NCBI GenBank assembly: GCA_964370635.1
Contig: CAYJJU010000015.1
Span: 1-57,597, forward strand
DNA length: 57,597 nt
Origin: SIG603 sp964370635
GTDB taxonomy: Bacteria > Bacillota > Clostridia > Oscillospirales > Acutalibacteraceae
Reading direction: 5' to 3'
Shown: positions 1 to 8,380 of the stretch, one piece after another
How positions within the stretch are numbered: the first letter of the stretch is position 1
Layout: each line of letters begins with the position of its first letter
Notes under the pieces: generated by a model
Seen by the model: the letters and a program-made list of their open reading frames with translations, nothing else
Told to the model about the DNA's origin: nothing
The model's database searches: none
Position numbers and translations under genes: made by a program

Positions 1-71
1 CGAGTGACAGGACTTGAACCTGCGGCCTCTTGACCCCCAGTCAAGCGCGCTACCAGCTGCGCCACACCCGG
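1..71 (-). tRNA. tRNA-Pro (GGG), 3' end cut by window
   Basis: Read on the minus strand, the cloverleaf is clear. The acceptor 5' strand is at 65-71. The anticodon arm has a 5-bp stem CTTGA/TCAAG and loop CTGGGGG, so the anticodon is GGG (plus positions 36-38) and it decodes proline CCC/CCU. The T arm is GCAGG-TTCAAGT-CCTGT. The acceptor 3' strand runs out of the window, so the last pair, the discriminator base and CCA are not visible. A strong promoter lies just upstream, so this may be the first gene of a tRNA transcript. Confidence 0.95.
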
Positions 72-82
72 TCGCAAAAGTT

Positions 83-111
83 ATTATATAACATTTTTAG
101 AATAATTGCAA
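83..111 (-). promoter_or_regulatory. sigma-A promoter of tRNA-Pro
   Basis: On the minus strand, -35 TTGCAA (106-111) and -10 TATAAT (83-88) are separated by exactly 17 bases. Transcription should start near 76, about five bases before the mature tRNA 5' end. Confidence 0.8.
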
Positions 112-136
112 GCGTTTATTTAATAAAATATTTGTG

Positions 137-165
137 TTGACAATATTTGTATTTTTCTTTATCAT
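137..165 (+). promoter_or_regulatory. sigma-A promoter of the acyltransferase-like/DUF6320 pair
   Basis: -35 TTGACA (137-142), a 17-base spacer and -10 TATCAT (160-165). It is divergent from the tRNA promoter and about 38 bases before the start at 203. Confidence 0.75.
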
Positions 166-202
166 GAGTGTATAGTATGAAATAAAAGATAGGATTTGAC
201 TT

Positions 203-1495
203 ATGGATAATGTAAATAAACTCGATCTTGCAGCAAAGCTGTTTCCTTCGGTTTCAAATAAAAATAACTCCTCTGTTTTTAGGTTTTCTATTGTTCTTAA
301 AGAGCAGGTTGATGAGAAATTCTTGCAAATTGCGGTAAACATGATTTATGAAAGATTTTCTATATTTTTTATGCGCCTTAGGACAGGCTTTTTTTGGAAT
401 TATTTTGATAAAAACAGACTTTACTTTACAGTAGAAAAAGAGATAAACTCGCCATGTTTTACCATTACATCAAGAGAAAACAAAGATTTTATGATAAAAG
501 TGCTATATTTTGGGCACAGAGTTTCTGTGGAAGCCTTCCATGCAATTACAGACGGTAGCGGAATTGTAGAATTTTTAAAATCGCTTATATTCTATTATCT
601 TTCGCTTAAAAGCGGTAAGATTGATGACGAGGGAAAAATTTTGCTGTTTGATGAATTTGATAAGAATGACTTTGAAGACAGCTTTAATAAACATTTTTCT
701 AATGTTAAAAAAAGTAAGCTTAAAACTAAGAATAAGGCTCTTCAGAAGAATTCGTATAGAATTAATGGTGAAAAATTTAAGAAAAAAGGCAATAACACCA
801 CAATCGGAATTGTATCGATTAATTCTCTCAAGAAACACTGTAAAGAAAATAACTGCACTATAACTGCATTTTTACTTGCAAACTTGTTTGTTTCAATTTA
901 TAATGCAAAGCAAAAATTTGAAAAAGACCTTAGGCCTATTGTCATAGCGGTTCCTGTTAATTTGAGGAACATATTCGGTTCTACTACGCTTAAAAATTTT
1001 TTTGGAGTGGTGAACATTAGCTTTAATGTAAATGAAGAAACAAAATTTTCTGAACTTGTGGAATCTATAACTAAGCAGTTAAAACTTTACACCGATAAAG
1101 ATTATCTTGAAAGTGAATCTGTCCAAAACACGAAAATGTCTGAAAATGTTGTTTCAAAGAACACTCCCCTATTTATCAAAAACATGGTACTGCCCATAGG
1201 TTTTGCCCTAATGGGAGAAACCAAAAAGACTATTTCAGTATCAAACATAGGCAAAATTGATTTGCCAAGCGGACTTACCCCTCATATCGAGCATGCAGAA
1301 TTGCTGATTTATCCGACGCCCAAAAGTCCTATAAACTGCAGTATATGTTCTTTTGAGGATAAACTTAGCATAAATTTCACACGCTCTATCAAAGACGTCG
1401 AAATAATAAGAGAGTTTTTTGTTACGCTTGAGAGAAAAACAAATATTGAAATAAATGTTTATTCAAACGAATGGGAGGATGATGAAGATGAATAG
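203..1495 (+). CDS. condensation-domain / alcohol acetyltransferase-like acyltransferase
   Basis: 430 aa. Around residues 112-119 is FHAITDGSG, which contains the HxxxDG catalytic motif of the CoA-dependent acyltransferase superfamily (chloramphenicol acetyltransferase, NRPS condensation and wax synthase/alcohol acetyltransferase folds). The His would act as general base in acyl transfer to an alcohol or amine. There is no carrier-protein or adenylation domain, so this is a stand-alone enzyme and not an NRPS. No signal peptide or membrane segment is evident. The ATG at 203 has AGGA eight bases upstream. The next gene begins inside its last codons, so the two are translationally coupled. Family membership is fairly sure; the substrate is unknown. 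Confidence 0.75.
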   Translation: MDNVNKLDLAAKLFPSVSNKNNSSVFRFSIVLKEQVDEKFLQIAVNMIYERFSIFFMRLRTGFFWNYFDKNRLYFTVEKEINSPCFTITSRENKDFMIKVLYFGHRVSVEAFHAITDGSGIVEFLKSLIFYYLSLKSGKIDDEGKILLFDEFDKNDFEDSFNKHFSNVKKSKLKTKNKALQKNSYRINGEKFKKKGNNTTIGIVSINSLKKHCKENNCTITAFLLANLFVSIYNAKQKFEKDLRPIVIAVPVNLRNIFGSTTLKNFFGVVNISFNVNEETKFSELVESITKQLKLYTDKDYLESESVQNTKMSENVVSKNTPLFIKNMVLPIGFALMGETKKTISVSNIGKIDLPSGLTPHIEHAELLIYPTPKSPINCSICSFEDKLSINFTRSIKDVEIIREFFVTLERKTNIEINVYSNEWEDDEDE

Positions 1496-2162
1496 ATGTA
1501 CAAATTGTAATGTAAATGTATATGAAAATCACAGGCATTGCCCCCTATGTCATCAAAAATTTGAAAACACTAAAGACACAGTTGTAAAATATCCTTCGTA
1601 TAAAGATATAATAAAAAATCGCACTCCGCTTAAAAATTTGCCGTTATTCATATCGGCATCGGCAGGTCTTATATGTCTTTTTATAAATTTATTGATAGTA
1701 GGAAGCAGGTTTTGGTCCTTAATCGTGATTTTTTCACTGCTTTATATAAATGTTACGATTTGGCTTGTACATTCCAAAAAAATTCATTTTGGGCGAAAAG
1801 TTATTATAAATTATCTGCTTTTGTCTATTACTTTAATTGTAATAGACGCTGTGACGGGTATGAGATATTGGGGCACTGACTACGCTTTTCCGTTTTTAAG
1901 TTTGGCAACCACGCTATATTTAATGTATTTGTCCCTTAGAAATAGAACAATGTTTGTGGAGTACTTTGGATATATACTTATTACTATGTTTATAAGCTTA
2001 ATACCAGCACTTGTGTCGCTTGTGTTTTTAATACTGGGATTTCGCCATACACCGTGGGGGCTTTTCAGTGTTGCGATAAGCTCTGTAATAATAACTTTTG
2101 GCTTATATTTATTTTCAGACAAAATGCTTAAAACTGAGCTAAAAAAGAGATTTCACAAATAA
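1488..2162 (+). CDS. zinc-ribbon membrane protein, DUF6320-like
   Basis: 224 aa. The N-terminus carries a CxxC...CxxC zinc ribbon (CTNCNVNV, then CPLCHQ), followed by about six hydrophobic segments, so it is a polytopic membrane protein with a small cytosolic metal-binding head. I chose the ATG at 1488 because GGGAGG (1473-1478) sits nine bases upstream. The start overlaps the stop of the preceding gene by eight bases (ATGAATAG), implying coupling. Pairing of this protein type with an alcohol-acetyltransferase-like gene is recalled from other clostridia. The joint role is not known; modification or export of a lipid-like product at the membrane is one inference. Confidence 0.65.
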   Translation: MNRCTNCNVNVYENHRHCPLCHQKFENTKDTVVKYPSYKDIIKNRTPLKNLPLFISASAGLICLFINLLIVGSRFWSLIVIFSLLYINVTIWLVHSKKIHFGRKVIINYLLLSITLIVIDAVTGMRYWGTDYAFPFLSLATTLYLMYLSLRNRTMFVEYFGYILITMFISLIPALVSLVFLILGFRHTPWGLFSVAISSVIITFGLYLFSDKMLKTELKKRFHK

Positions 2163-2179
2163 TAATTTGTGTAATAATG

Positions 2180-2208
2180 TTTACAATTGTAAAATTTTGT
2201 GTTATTAT
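2180..2208 (+). promoter_or_regulatory. sigma-A promoter of chemoreceptor 1
   Basis: -35 TTTACA (2180-2185), 17-base spacer, -10 TATTAT (2203-2208). The roughly 55-base leader that follows has a short stem TCATTT/AAATGA enclosing CTGC/GCAG, ending at the GAGGG ribosome binding site. I do not recognise it as a known riboswitch. Confidence 0.6.
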
Positions 2209-2270
2209 TTTTTTATAAGGGATTAGGTCATTTGTGTGACTGCATTGCAGTGGTGAAATGAGGGATTTTT

Positions 2271-3956
2271 ATGAAAAATTTTAAAATCAAACATAAGTTT
2301 TATCTGTGTCTTGGAATTATTTTGATACTCACTTTAGGAGCAGGTTCAACTGCAATTTTTAGTGCAAGAGGGATTAATGATACTTTTGAAGAATTCTATG
2401 AAAATAGTTATTTATCTTATGCACATATTTCGAGCGCAAGAATACATTTTGATAACATGGCAAAGGCGCTTGCTGTGCCGATTACTACGGACGATAAGGA
2501 TCTTATTTTGGCAGCGCACGAGCAAGGTAGTGATGAGTTTCAATCTTTTTTTGAAAATCTTGAGGCGATAAAAGCCTTGAATACTAAGGCTGAAGTAAAT
2601 GAAGTATTGGCAAAAGTAGAGGAAAGTGCGAATATTACTGAAAGTTTTAGGACTCAAGTGGCAGACTTGGTCTCAAATAATCTATTTGATGAAGCCAGAG
2701 CACTATATTTCGGAGAGTTTTTTACAAACTTTGATCAAACACTTACCCATATTGAGGGAATTGTAAGTATAACAAATTCTAATGCGGGAAATACATTTAT
2801 TGAGACTGATGAGCGAAATGTATTTGAAACTCGCCTTTTAATCGCCATACTTACAGTGACGGCAATTTTGATTTTAGCCTTAGGATACATGCTAATAAAA
2901 TCTTTTACCACTCCCCTATTTAAAATCAAGAATTCTTTTGACAAGCTTTCAAAGGGTAATTTTAGTGAGGCTCATATTGATTATAAGTCAAATGACGAGT
3001 TTGGTGAGCTTGCAGAAAACTTGCGTTTTACAATAGAGAATTTCTATAATGTTGTTGACGATTTAAACGCAAAGCTTTCAAAACTTGCAGACGGAAACTT
3101 TTTACCGGACAATGAAAATCAGCACTTGTACTTAGGCGATTTTGCGAAAATTATCGATTTAGTACATGTGTTCTCAAAAAATATTGAAAACACCCTACAC
3201 CAGGTTTCAGATTCTTCAAATAGCATCATGATAAGCTCAAACCAAGTTTCAGAAGCCGCACAGGTACTTGCAGAAGGCGCTTCAGACCAAGCCTCTTCTA
3301 TAGAAAAATTAAAAGATACCATCAGCGATATATCAAACCAAATTAATAAAATTGATGCAAATGCTCAAAACGCATCCCTTGCGTCAGAGTCCTCAGAAAT
3401 CGCGGTTTCTAACAGCAATCAAAAAATGCAAGAGCAAATGCTTTCTATGCAAGAAATTGAACTTAAATCCAACGAGATAAGCAAAATCATTAAAACCATC
3501 GAAGATATCGCTTTCCAAACCAATATTTTGGCGCTTAATGCAGCGGTAGAGGCCGCGAGAGCCGGTGAAGCAGGCAAAAGCTTTGCAGTTGTAGCCGATG
3601 AAGTCCGAAGCCTTGCTGTAAAATCTACAGAGGCGGCGCAAAATACCACGACACTTATAAATGCATCTATAGAAGCGATAAATAAAGGCGTGTCACTCTC
3701 TAAAGTTACAGCAAACGAGCTTTTAGGAGTTGTTGACAAGGCGCAGGAAACTAATTTGCTCATTAATGAAATTTCCAAGGAAACAAAAATGCAATCCCAT
3801 GCGATTATTGAAGCCATGGCAGGCGTTGAGGCAATATCTAATGTCGTACATACAAACGCATCAACAAGCCAAGAAAGTGCCGCAACCAGCACCGACCTTT
3901 CAAATCAAGCAACGGCTTTAAACGAAATTATTGCAAATTTTAAACTTTCGGATTAA
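2271..3956 (+). CDS. methyl-accepting chemotaxis protein
   Basis: 561 aa. Order of parts: a short cytosolic start, TM1 (about residues 10-31), an extracytoplasmic helical region of about 150 residues resembling a four-helix-bundle ligand domain, TM2 (188-208), HAMP (about 209-262), then a long coiled-coil signalling domain. The hairpin tip near residue 415 has the invariant FQTNILALNAAVEAARAG. The protein should signal to CheA/CheW at the inner face of the membrane. There is no C-terminal CheR-tethering pentapeptide. No che or flagellar genes are nearby, so it is an orphan receptor locus. The second receptor at 55.7 kb shares the architecture but is clearly divergent in the sensor part. The ligand cannot be told. 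Confidence 0.95.
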   Translation: MKNFKIKHKFYLCLGIILILTLGAGSTAIFSARGINDTFEEFYENSYLSYAHISSARIHFDNMAKALAVPITTDDKDLILAAHEQGSDEFQSFFENLEAIKALNTKAEVNEVLAKVEESANITESFRTQVADLVSNNLFDEARALYFGEFFTNFDQTLTHIEGIVSITNSNAGNTFIETDERNVFETRLLIAILTVTAILILALGYMLIKSFTTPLFKIKNSFDKLSKGNFSEAHIDYKSNDEFGELAENLRFTIENFYNVVDDLNAKLSKLADGNFLPDNENQHLYLGDFAKIIDLVHVFSKNIENTLHQVSDSSNSIMISSNQVSEAAQVLAEGASDQASSIEKLKDTISDISNQINKIDANAQNASLASESSEIAVSNSNQKMQEQMLSMQEIELKSNEISKIIKTIEDIAFQTNILALNAAVEAARAGEAGKSFAVVADEVRSLAVKSTEAAQNTTTLINASIEAINKGVSLSKVTANELLGVVDKAQETNLLINEISKETKMQSHAIIEAMAGVEAISNVVHTNASTSQESAATSTDLSNQATALNEIIANFKLSD

Positions 3957-3967
3957 TAAAAAAAGAA

Positions 3968-4008
3968 CTGCCACAAATGCGTAAAAACATTTGTGGCAGT
4001 ATTTTTTT
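3968..4008. terminator. bidirectional intrinsic terminator
   Basis: A perfect 12-bp stem CTGCCACAAATG (3968-3979) / CATTTGTGGCAG (3988-3999) is followed by a T-run on the plus side and preceded by an A-run on the other. It serves the convergent chemoreceptor and pseudokinase genes. Confidence 0.9.
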
Positions 4009-4011
4009 ATT

Positions 4012-5622
4012 TTAACCGGTTCCTATGCTTACATAAACTGTGATAGTAGTGCCATACGGGAGCTCTTCTCCGGAGTTATAATCTTTGTACCACATTACGT
4101 TTCCTGCAGGAATGTCGTGGCTGGTAGATTCTTCAGGAAGAACAACAAAGCCCTCTTCCTCTAAAATTACAATCGCATCGCTAAATTTTAGTCCGCTTAT
4201 ATTCGGAAGTGCGCGGATTTCTTTTCCAAGGCTAACTACAACATTAATAGTCCCCCCACGCTCTACATTACCGTCTGGGAGAGGATTTTGGCTAACTATT
4301 CTTCCATCTCCGACTTCATCGCTAAAAATTTGTGATTCAATGTTTATTGTGAAGTCGTAAACGTTGTCCATGGCGATTTCACCAAGCCAATCTTCGTAAT
4401 TATCGCCTACCATGTCGGGCGCTTTAATATACTCGGCGGCAGATACATCGTTTAGTGAATCATCAATTGCGTCTGTGACGTTTGAAAACAGCGTCCCTGA
4501 CTGGATTATACTGGAAAGCACAAAGAATAGTACGACAGCTGTAACAGCAAAAGATGCAATCATCCAAACTGTCGGTGAAACTATCTTATTGTTTGCAGAA
4601 GCTCCTTTTTTTCCCTGTGGAATATCTCTTATGGTTCTTACTTCCATAGACTGCTCGATAATTGGAGAGTTTGAAGTAAGCTCCGTTTTAAGCCTTTTAA
4701 AACTGCTGGTTCTATTTTTTTGCTGTACTTGAAGACCCGTGGCAAGTGCCAAAATCATAGGCCTTGGCATGTTTTTAATCAAATCTTTTGGTATCATCAT
4801 CTTGCCGTCGTTTGCCCTATAATCAGCACCCGGCGGAAGCTCTCCGGTGAGTGCGAATATTGTACAGGCACAAAAGCCGTAAACATCGGTGATTTCACTG
4901 CACTCAAGCGTTCTTACATGTTGCTCATACGCAGCGGCTCCTACCACTAAGTCCGGAGTAATCAGTGCGTTGATTCGGCGGACGGGCTCGGTGCAAAAGC
5001 TTGTTAAAACTAGCTTATTGTCTTGTGTTACTAAAAGAGTATCGGGCGAAATCCCCAAATGCTTTACGCCTTTACTGTGCATGGTGCTAAAGGAATCGAT
5101 TCCGCTTAGCATGAGATTCATGGCTTTTTGCCATTCAAGTTTAGCGCCGTTTTCCTTTACATACTCTCTAAGCGTCGGAGCATTTATGTACTCATATACT
5201 ATGTATGCCGTGTTATTTTCCCAAAACATATCCCTTACGGTGATGATTGAAGGGCAGTCCTTTAATGAAATTAGACCCTTAGCCATGTTTAGATACATGT
5301 TAAAAAACTTATCAAACACTTCGCCTGCACGCTCGTGAGGGGTAATTGAACCTGTTTTAGCATCTCTTACTGCAAGTTTTATCGGGAAAAATTCTCGTAT
5401 AGTTACCCTTACATCGTCTAGTTTATCAAGAGCGTTATATGTAAAGCCTTCACTGTTTGAAGAAAAACTTCTTCCCATTAAATATCTGTTTTGCAGCAAG
5501 GTATTATACTTTAAAGCATTGTCTACTTGAGCCGCCTTAACCGACATTTTGCAAGAAGGGCAAATTTCTTCATTGCCTTTTAAAGACTTAAAACAATTCA
5601 TACAGTACTTTGTTTGTGACAT
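4012..5622 (-). CDS. zinc-ribbon pseudokinase with two PASTA domains
   Basis: 536 aa from the ATG at 5622, which has AGGAGGA just upstream. Order: zinc ribbon (CMNC at 7-10, CPSC at 21-24), a protein-kinase-like domain (about 40-315), one membrane segment (352-374), then two extracytoplasmic PASTA repeats (about 399-467 and 469-534). The fold resembles PrkC/Stk1-type receptor kinases that bind muropeptides or lipid II. However, the catalytic residues are gone: the VAIK lysine is Arg76, HRD is HLG (188-190), the metal-binding Asn is Thr195, and DFG is SFC (208-210). It is therefore predicted to lack phosphotransfer and act as a wall-sensing scaffold or allosteric partner. A degenerate active kinase is the less likely alternative. 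Confidence 0.85.
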   Translation of the reverse strand: MSQTKYCMNCFKSLKGNEEICPSCKMSVKAAQVDNALKYNTLLQNRYLMGRSFSSNSEGFTYNALDKLDDVRVTIREFFPIKLAVRDAKTGSITPHERAGEVFDKFFNMYLNMAKGLISLKDCPSIITVRDMFWENNTAYIVYEYINAPTLREYVKENGAKLEWQKAMNLMLSGIDSFSTMHSKGVKHLGISPDTLLVTQDNKLVLTSFCTEPVRRINALITPDLVVGAAAYEQHVRTLECSEITDVYGFCACTIFALTGELPPGADYRANDGKMMIPKDLIKNMPRPMILALATGLQVQQKNRTSSFKRLKTELTSNSPIIEQSMEVRTIRDIPQGKKGASANNKIVSPTVWMIASFAVTAVVLFFVLSSIIQSGTLFSNVTDAIDDSLNDVSAAEYIKAPDMVGDNYEDWLGEIAMDNVYDFTINIESQIFSDEVGDGRIVSQNPLPDGNVERGGTINVVVSLGKEIRALPNISGLKFSDAIVILEEEGFVVLPEESTSHDIPAGNVMWYKDYNSGEELPYGTTITVYVSIGTG

Positions 5623-5656
5623 GTTTGTCCTCCTAAAAAAACTAATTAATAAACTT

Positions 5657-5685
5657 ATTCTATCACAATTTTTAAGAGATAACAA
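5657..5685 (-). promoter_or_regulatory. probable promoter of the pseudokinase gene
   Basis: On the minus strand, -35 TTGTTA (5680-5685), 17-base spacer, -10 TAGAAT (5657-5662), followed by the AGGAGG site. It would let the pseudokinase be expressed apart from the ABC operon upstream. Confidence 0.5.
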
Positions 5686-5706
5686 GACATATTGTGAAAA
5701 ATTATG

Positions 5707-6486
5707 TCAAGAACCCGTGGATTTATACTTTCTTATGCCAAGTCTCCATAATAGATAGCAGGGAAGTAAAAATATCAGCGAGAGTACAGGTGTGAGTGCG
5801 TTTAAAATTGATGTGTTTATGTCAAATAAATATAAAAGTGGGTAGTACTGCACTAAGGCTAAGGGGATGATGAAAGTGAAGAATTTAAGTATTTCCTCCC
5901 CAAAAACAGACAGTGGATATGCGCCAAATTGTCGTCCGCCGTCTGTGAAAATGTTGATAAATTCTAGTCCCTCGGTAGTAAAAAAGCATAGCGAGGCGTA
6001 AAGTATGTAGAGTGCGGCAAAAAAAGCAATGCCGCAAATTATCATGAGTATCACCACTAAAATTTTAAGAGGAGTGAAATCGATGTTTGAAAACATAAGA
6101 CCAATTACAAGGAATACTACCGCCTGTAGACATCTTCCAAGCTTTGTAAAGTCAAATCTTGAAACGAGAGTGAAGAAAATGGTGGATTTTGGGCGCAAAA
6201 GCATTCTATCAAATTCTCCGTTTGAAATAAGGTTTGAAAACATGTCGAATCCCCTTATAAAGCATATGGCTAGAGACGATGAAATGTTTATTATAGAAAA
6301 TGAAAATAGAATTTGCTCAAAAGTGAAGCCATTTATCGAGTGAAATCTTGAAAACAGAAAATATATTTCCAAAAATTCAAAGGCAATTAAGAAAAATTGT
6401 GACACAAATAGAATGAAAAAAGAGGTCTTATGCTCAATTTGCGTCCTAAAGTGCATGGATAAAAATTTAAAATAAAGTTTCATCAT
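5707..6486 (-). CDS. ABC-2 type exporter permease
   Basis: 259 aa with about six hydrophobic segments and a cytosolic N-terminal helix. It resembles the ABC-2 permeases of the PF06182 type that occur as tandem pairs with a DrrA-like ATPase. It is the last gene of a three-gene operon. Its first ATG shares a base with the stop codon of the second permease (TAATG), and a second ATG follows immediately with better spacing to the GGGGG stretch. Together with its partner it should form the membrane channel. The substrate is unknown (lipid, glycan or toxic compound). Confidence 0.85.
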   Translation of the reverse strand: MMKLYFKFLSMHFRTQIEHKTSFFILFVSQFFLIAFEFLEIYFLFSRFHSINGFTFEQILFSFSIINISSSLAICFIRGFDMFSNLISNGEFDRMLLRPKSTIFFTLVSRFDFTKLGRCLQAVVFLVIGLMFSNIDFTPLKILVVILMIICGIAFFAALYILYASLCFFTTEGLEFINIFTDGGRQFGAYPLSVFGEEILKFFTFIIPLALVQYYPLLYLFDINTSILNALTPVLSLIFLLPCYLLWRLGIRKYKSTGS

Positions 6487-7298
6487 TAACCCCCTTGCAC
6501 AACTAATTTTTTTAAGGCGTGTTTAATAAGAGTTCTACCTATAAACTGCAAAACCACTATCCAAAATATTTGAAGAGCTAAAAAAACAAGTGCACTTTCA
6601 GCCATTATATTTCCGGAATATACGTTTAACGGAAAATTTACGCAAAGCCCAAACGGTAAAACCGATGCAATATCTGAAAGCATGGAGGGGAAAAATGCAA
6701 GAGGCAGTATAAGCCCTGAGAAAAATCCTCCTACTATCATTACGGCAAGTCGTATCCCGTCCATATTAACCGTGTAAAAACCCGAGATGTATACTAGCAT
6801 ATTAATGCTAATCAGCAAAATAACGGCAAGCGATAGACTTATTAAAAACAAGAGAAAAGCGCTTACAGAGTGTGGTGCGGCAAAATTATAAGGTGCTGGC
6901 AAAAATACGGCAATTAGTATAACGGGTGCAAAGCGTAATGTGCCTGCCGCTATTCTACTTGCAATATCCTTTGAAAACCACATGCCATAAATATTTACCG
7001 GTCGTATAAGTTCAAGCGCTACATCGCCTGTTTTAATGCCTTCAATTATCGTGTTATCATACCTGAAAAAGTTTAAAACGGCAAAAAAGGCCTGTTGTAG
7101 CCAAATATAGCTTACAAGCTCGTTTATTCCCATGGGAAATGCCGAGGGGTCGCTTTTGTAAAAGGCAAGGTACATGTTTATATACATAAAGCCCCACACA
7201 AACTGGGTGGCAAGGCCGCCGAGTGCCGCCGCTCTGTACTGAAGAGAGTTTGAAAATCTTATCTTAAAAAACGCAAAATACTTTTTAATTTCGGTCAT
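6486..7298 (-). CDS. ABC-2 type exporter permease
   Basis: 270 aa, about six transmembrane segments, the same family as the permease that follows it but only distantly alike, so a heterodimeric channel is likely. The start is supported by GGGGGTGAG upstream. The gene lies 11 bases after the ATPase gene and is coupled to the downstream permease by a one-base overlap. Confidence 0.85.
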   Translation of the reverse strand: MTEIKKYFAFFKIRFSNSLQYRAAALGGLATQFVWGFMYINMYLAFYKSDPSAFPMGINELVSYIWLQQAFFAVLNFFRYDNTIIEGIKTGDVALELIRPVNIYGMWFSKDIASRIAAGTLRFAPVILIAVFLPAPYNFAAPHSVSAFLLFLISLSLAVILLISINMLVYISGFYTVNMDGIRLAVMIVGGFFSGLILPLAFFPSMLSDIASVLPFGLCVNFPLNVYSGNIMAESALVFLALQIFWIVVLQFIGRTLIKHALKKLVVQGG

Positions 7299-7309
7299 TT
7301 TCTCACCCC

Positions 7310-8287
7310 CTATGCTATTTCATATTTTTTGTATAGCTTCACAATTAAATCCTCAACAGAAATATCGCTAATGTGAATATCCTCAATTTCTAGCTGTTTT
7401 GATAAAAGCTCTATGGATTTTGAAACTTTAATTTTATTTTGGTCGATAGAAAGTTTTAGCGAGTTTTTCTCCTGATTAACAAGGCTTACACCGTCTATTT
7501 CACTAAAATTGCCGTTTGAGTAAACAAGGCTTAAAAGCTTGCGATTGTCTACTTCTTTCTTTAAATTATCAAGATTATTATCAAGCAAAATTTTGCCTTT
7601 TCCTATCAAGATTACACGCTGAGAAAGCGCCTCTATGTCCTGCATGTCGTGAGTTGTTAAAATTATTGTGGTCTTTTTTTCTTTATTTAAAGTTTTAATA
7701 AAATCTCTTACGGCAATTTTTGAAACTGCGTCAAGCCCTATTGTGGGCTCGTCCAAAAATAAAATTTTGGGACTATGTAAAAATGCGGCGGAAATTTCAC
7801 AGCGCATCCTTTGGCCAAGGCTTAACTGCCTTGTAGGAGTTTTTAATAAATCAGATAAATTTAAAAGCTCACAAAGTTCGTCTAATGATTTTTTATATGC
7901 TGTGTCATCAATTTTATATATCTCTTTTATGAGTTCAAAGGAGTCAATTACGGGAATATCCCACCAAAGCTGAGAGCGTTGGCCAAATACTACGCCAATA
8001 TTTTTCACATACTCTTTTCGGTCTTTCCATGGGGTATAGCCAAGTATTGAACATTCACCGCTGTCCGGAGTTAAAATTCCGCTCATGATTTTTATAGTAC
8101 TGCTCTTCCCTGCTCCGTTAGGGCCGATATACCCTACAATTTCGCCCTCTTTTATAGAAAAATCAATATTATCTAGCGCTAAAATATTTGTGTACTCTTT
8201 TTTTATTAAAGATTTTACTGCGTTTTTGAAACCCTTGTCACGACGTGCTACCTTGTAAGTTTTGCATATGTTTTTAAGCTCTATCAT
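7310..8287 (-). CDS. ABC transporter ATP-binding protein (DrrA-like)
   Basis: 325 aa. The nucleotide-binding domain has Walker A GPNGAGKSS (residues 55-63), the signature LSLGQRMR, Walker B ILFLDEPT and a TTHDM switch region. A C-terminal extension of about 80 residues, as in DrrA-type exporters, follows. It should power the two ABC-2 permeases encoded directly downstream at the cytoplasmic membrane. The ATG follows AAGGAGGG. A promoter and a terminator-like hairpin lie between it and the DUF1540 gene. Confidence 0.9.
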   Translation of the reverse strand: MIELKNICKTYKVARRDKGFKNAVKSLIKKEYTNILALDNIDFSIKEGEIVGYIGPNGAGKSSTIKIMSGILTPDSGECSILGYTPWKDRKEYVKNIGVVFGQRSQLWWDIPVIDSFELIKEIYKIDDTAYKKSLDELCELLNLSDLLKTPTRQLSLGQRMRCEISAAFLHSPKILFLDEPTIGLDAVSKIAVRDFIKTLNKEKKTTIILTTHDMQDIEALSQRVILIGKGKILLDNNLDNLKKEVDNRKLLSLVYSNGNFSEIDGVSLVNQEKNSLKLSIDQNKIKVSKSIELLSKQLEIEDIHISDISVEDLIVKLYKKYEIA

Positions 8288-8309
8288 CTGCTTACCCTCC
8301 TTTAAAATA

Positions 8310-8344
8310 GAAAAATAGACCCCAAAAAATCAATTTGGGGTCTA
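8310..8344 (-). terminator. intrinsic terminator or attenuator before ABC operon
   Basis: The 11-bp stem TAGACCCCAAA/TTTGGGGTCTA (8316-8326 with 8334-8344) is followed on the minus strand by TTTTTC. It can end transcription from the DUF1540 gene. It also lies directly at the start of transcripts from the promoter at 8347-8375, so it may attenuate the ABC operon. Confidence 0.75.
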
Positions 8345-8346
8345 CA

Positions 8347-8375
8347 ATAATAACACTTTAATATTAATTTGTCAA
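8347..8375 (-). promoter_or_regulatory. sigma-A promoter of ABC exporter operon
   Basis: On the minus strand, -35 TTGACA (8370-8375), 17-base spacer, -10 TATTAT (8347-8352). The predicted start near 8340 falls inside the first arm of the terminator-like hairpin. Confidence 0.65.
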
Positions 8376-8380
8376 TAATA

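Noticed and set aside
203..1495. A nonribosomal peptide synthetase fragment
   Set aside because: No adenylation or carrier domain is present in either direction; the enzyme is a stand-alone acyltransferase-like protein.
2216..2270. A cyclic di-GMP riboswitch in the leader of chemoreceptor 1
   Set aside because: The leader is only about 55 bases and lacks the conserved core of either c-di-GMP riboswitch class; only short stems are seen.
3393..3892. Long minus-strand reading frames inside the chemoreceptor gene
   Set aside because: They are antisense shadows of the repetitive signalling domain, with no ribosome site and no recognisable product. The same holds at 56922-57236.
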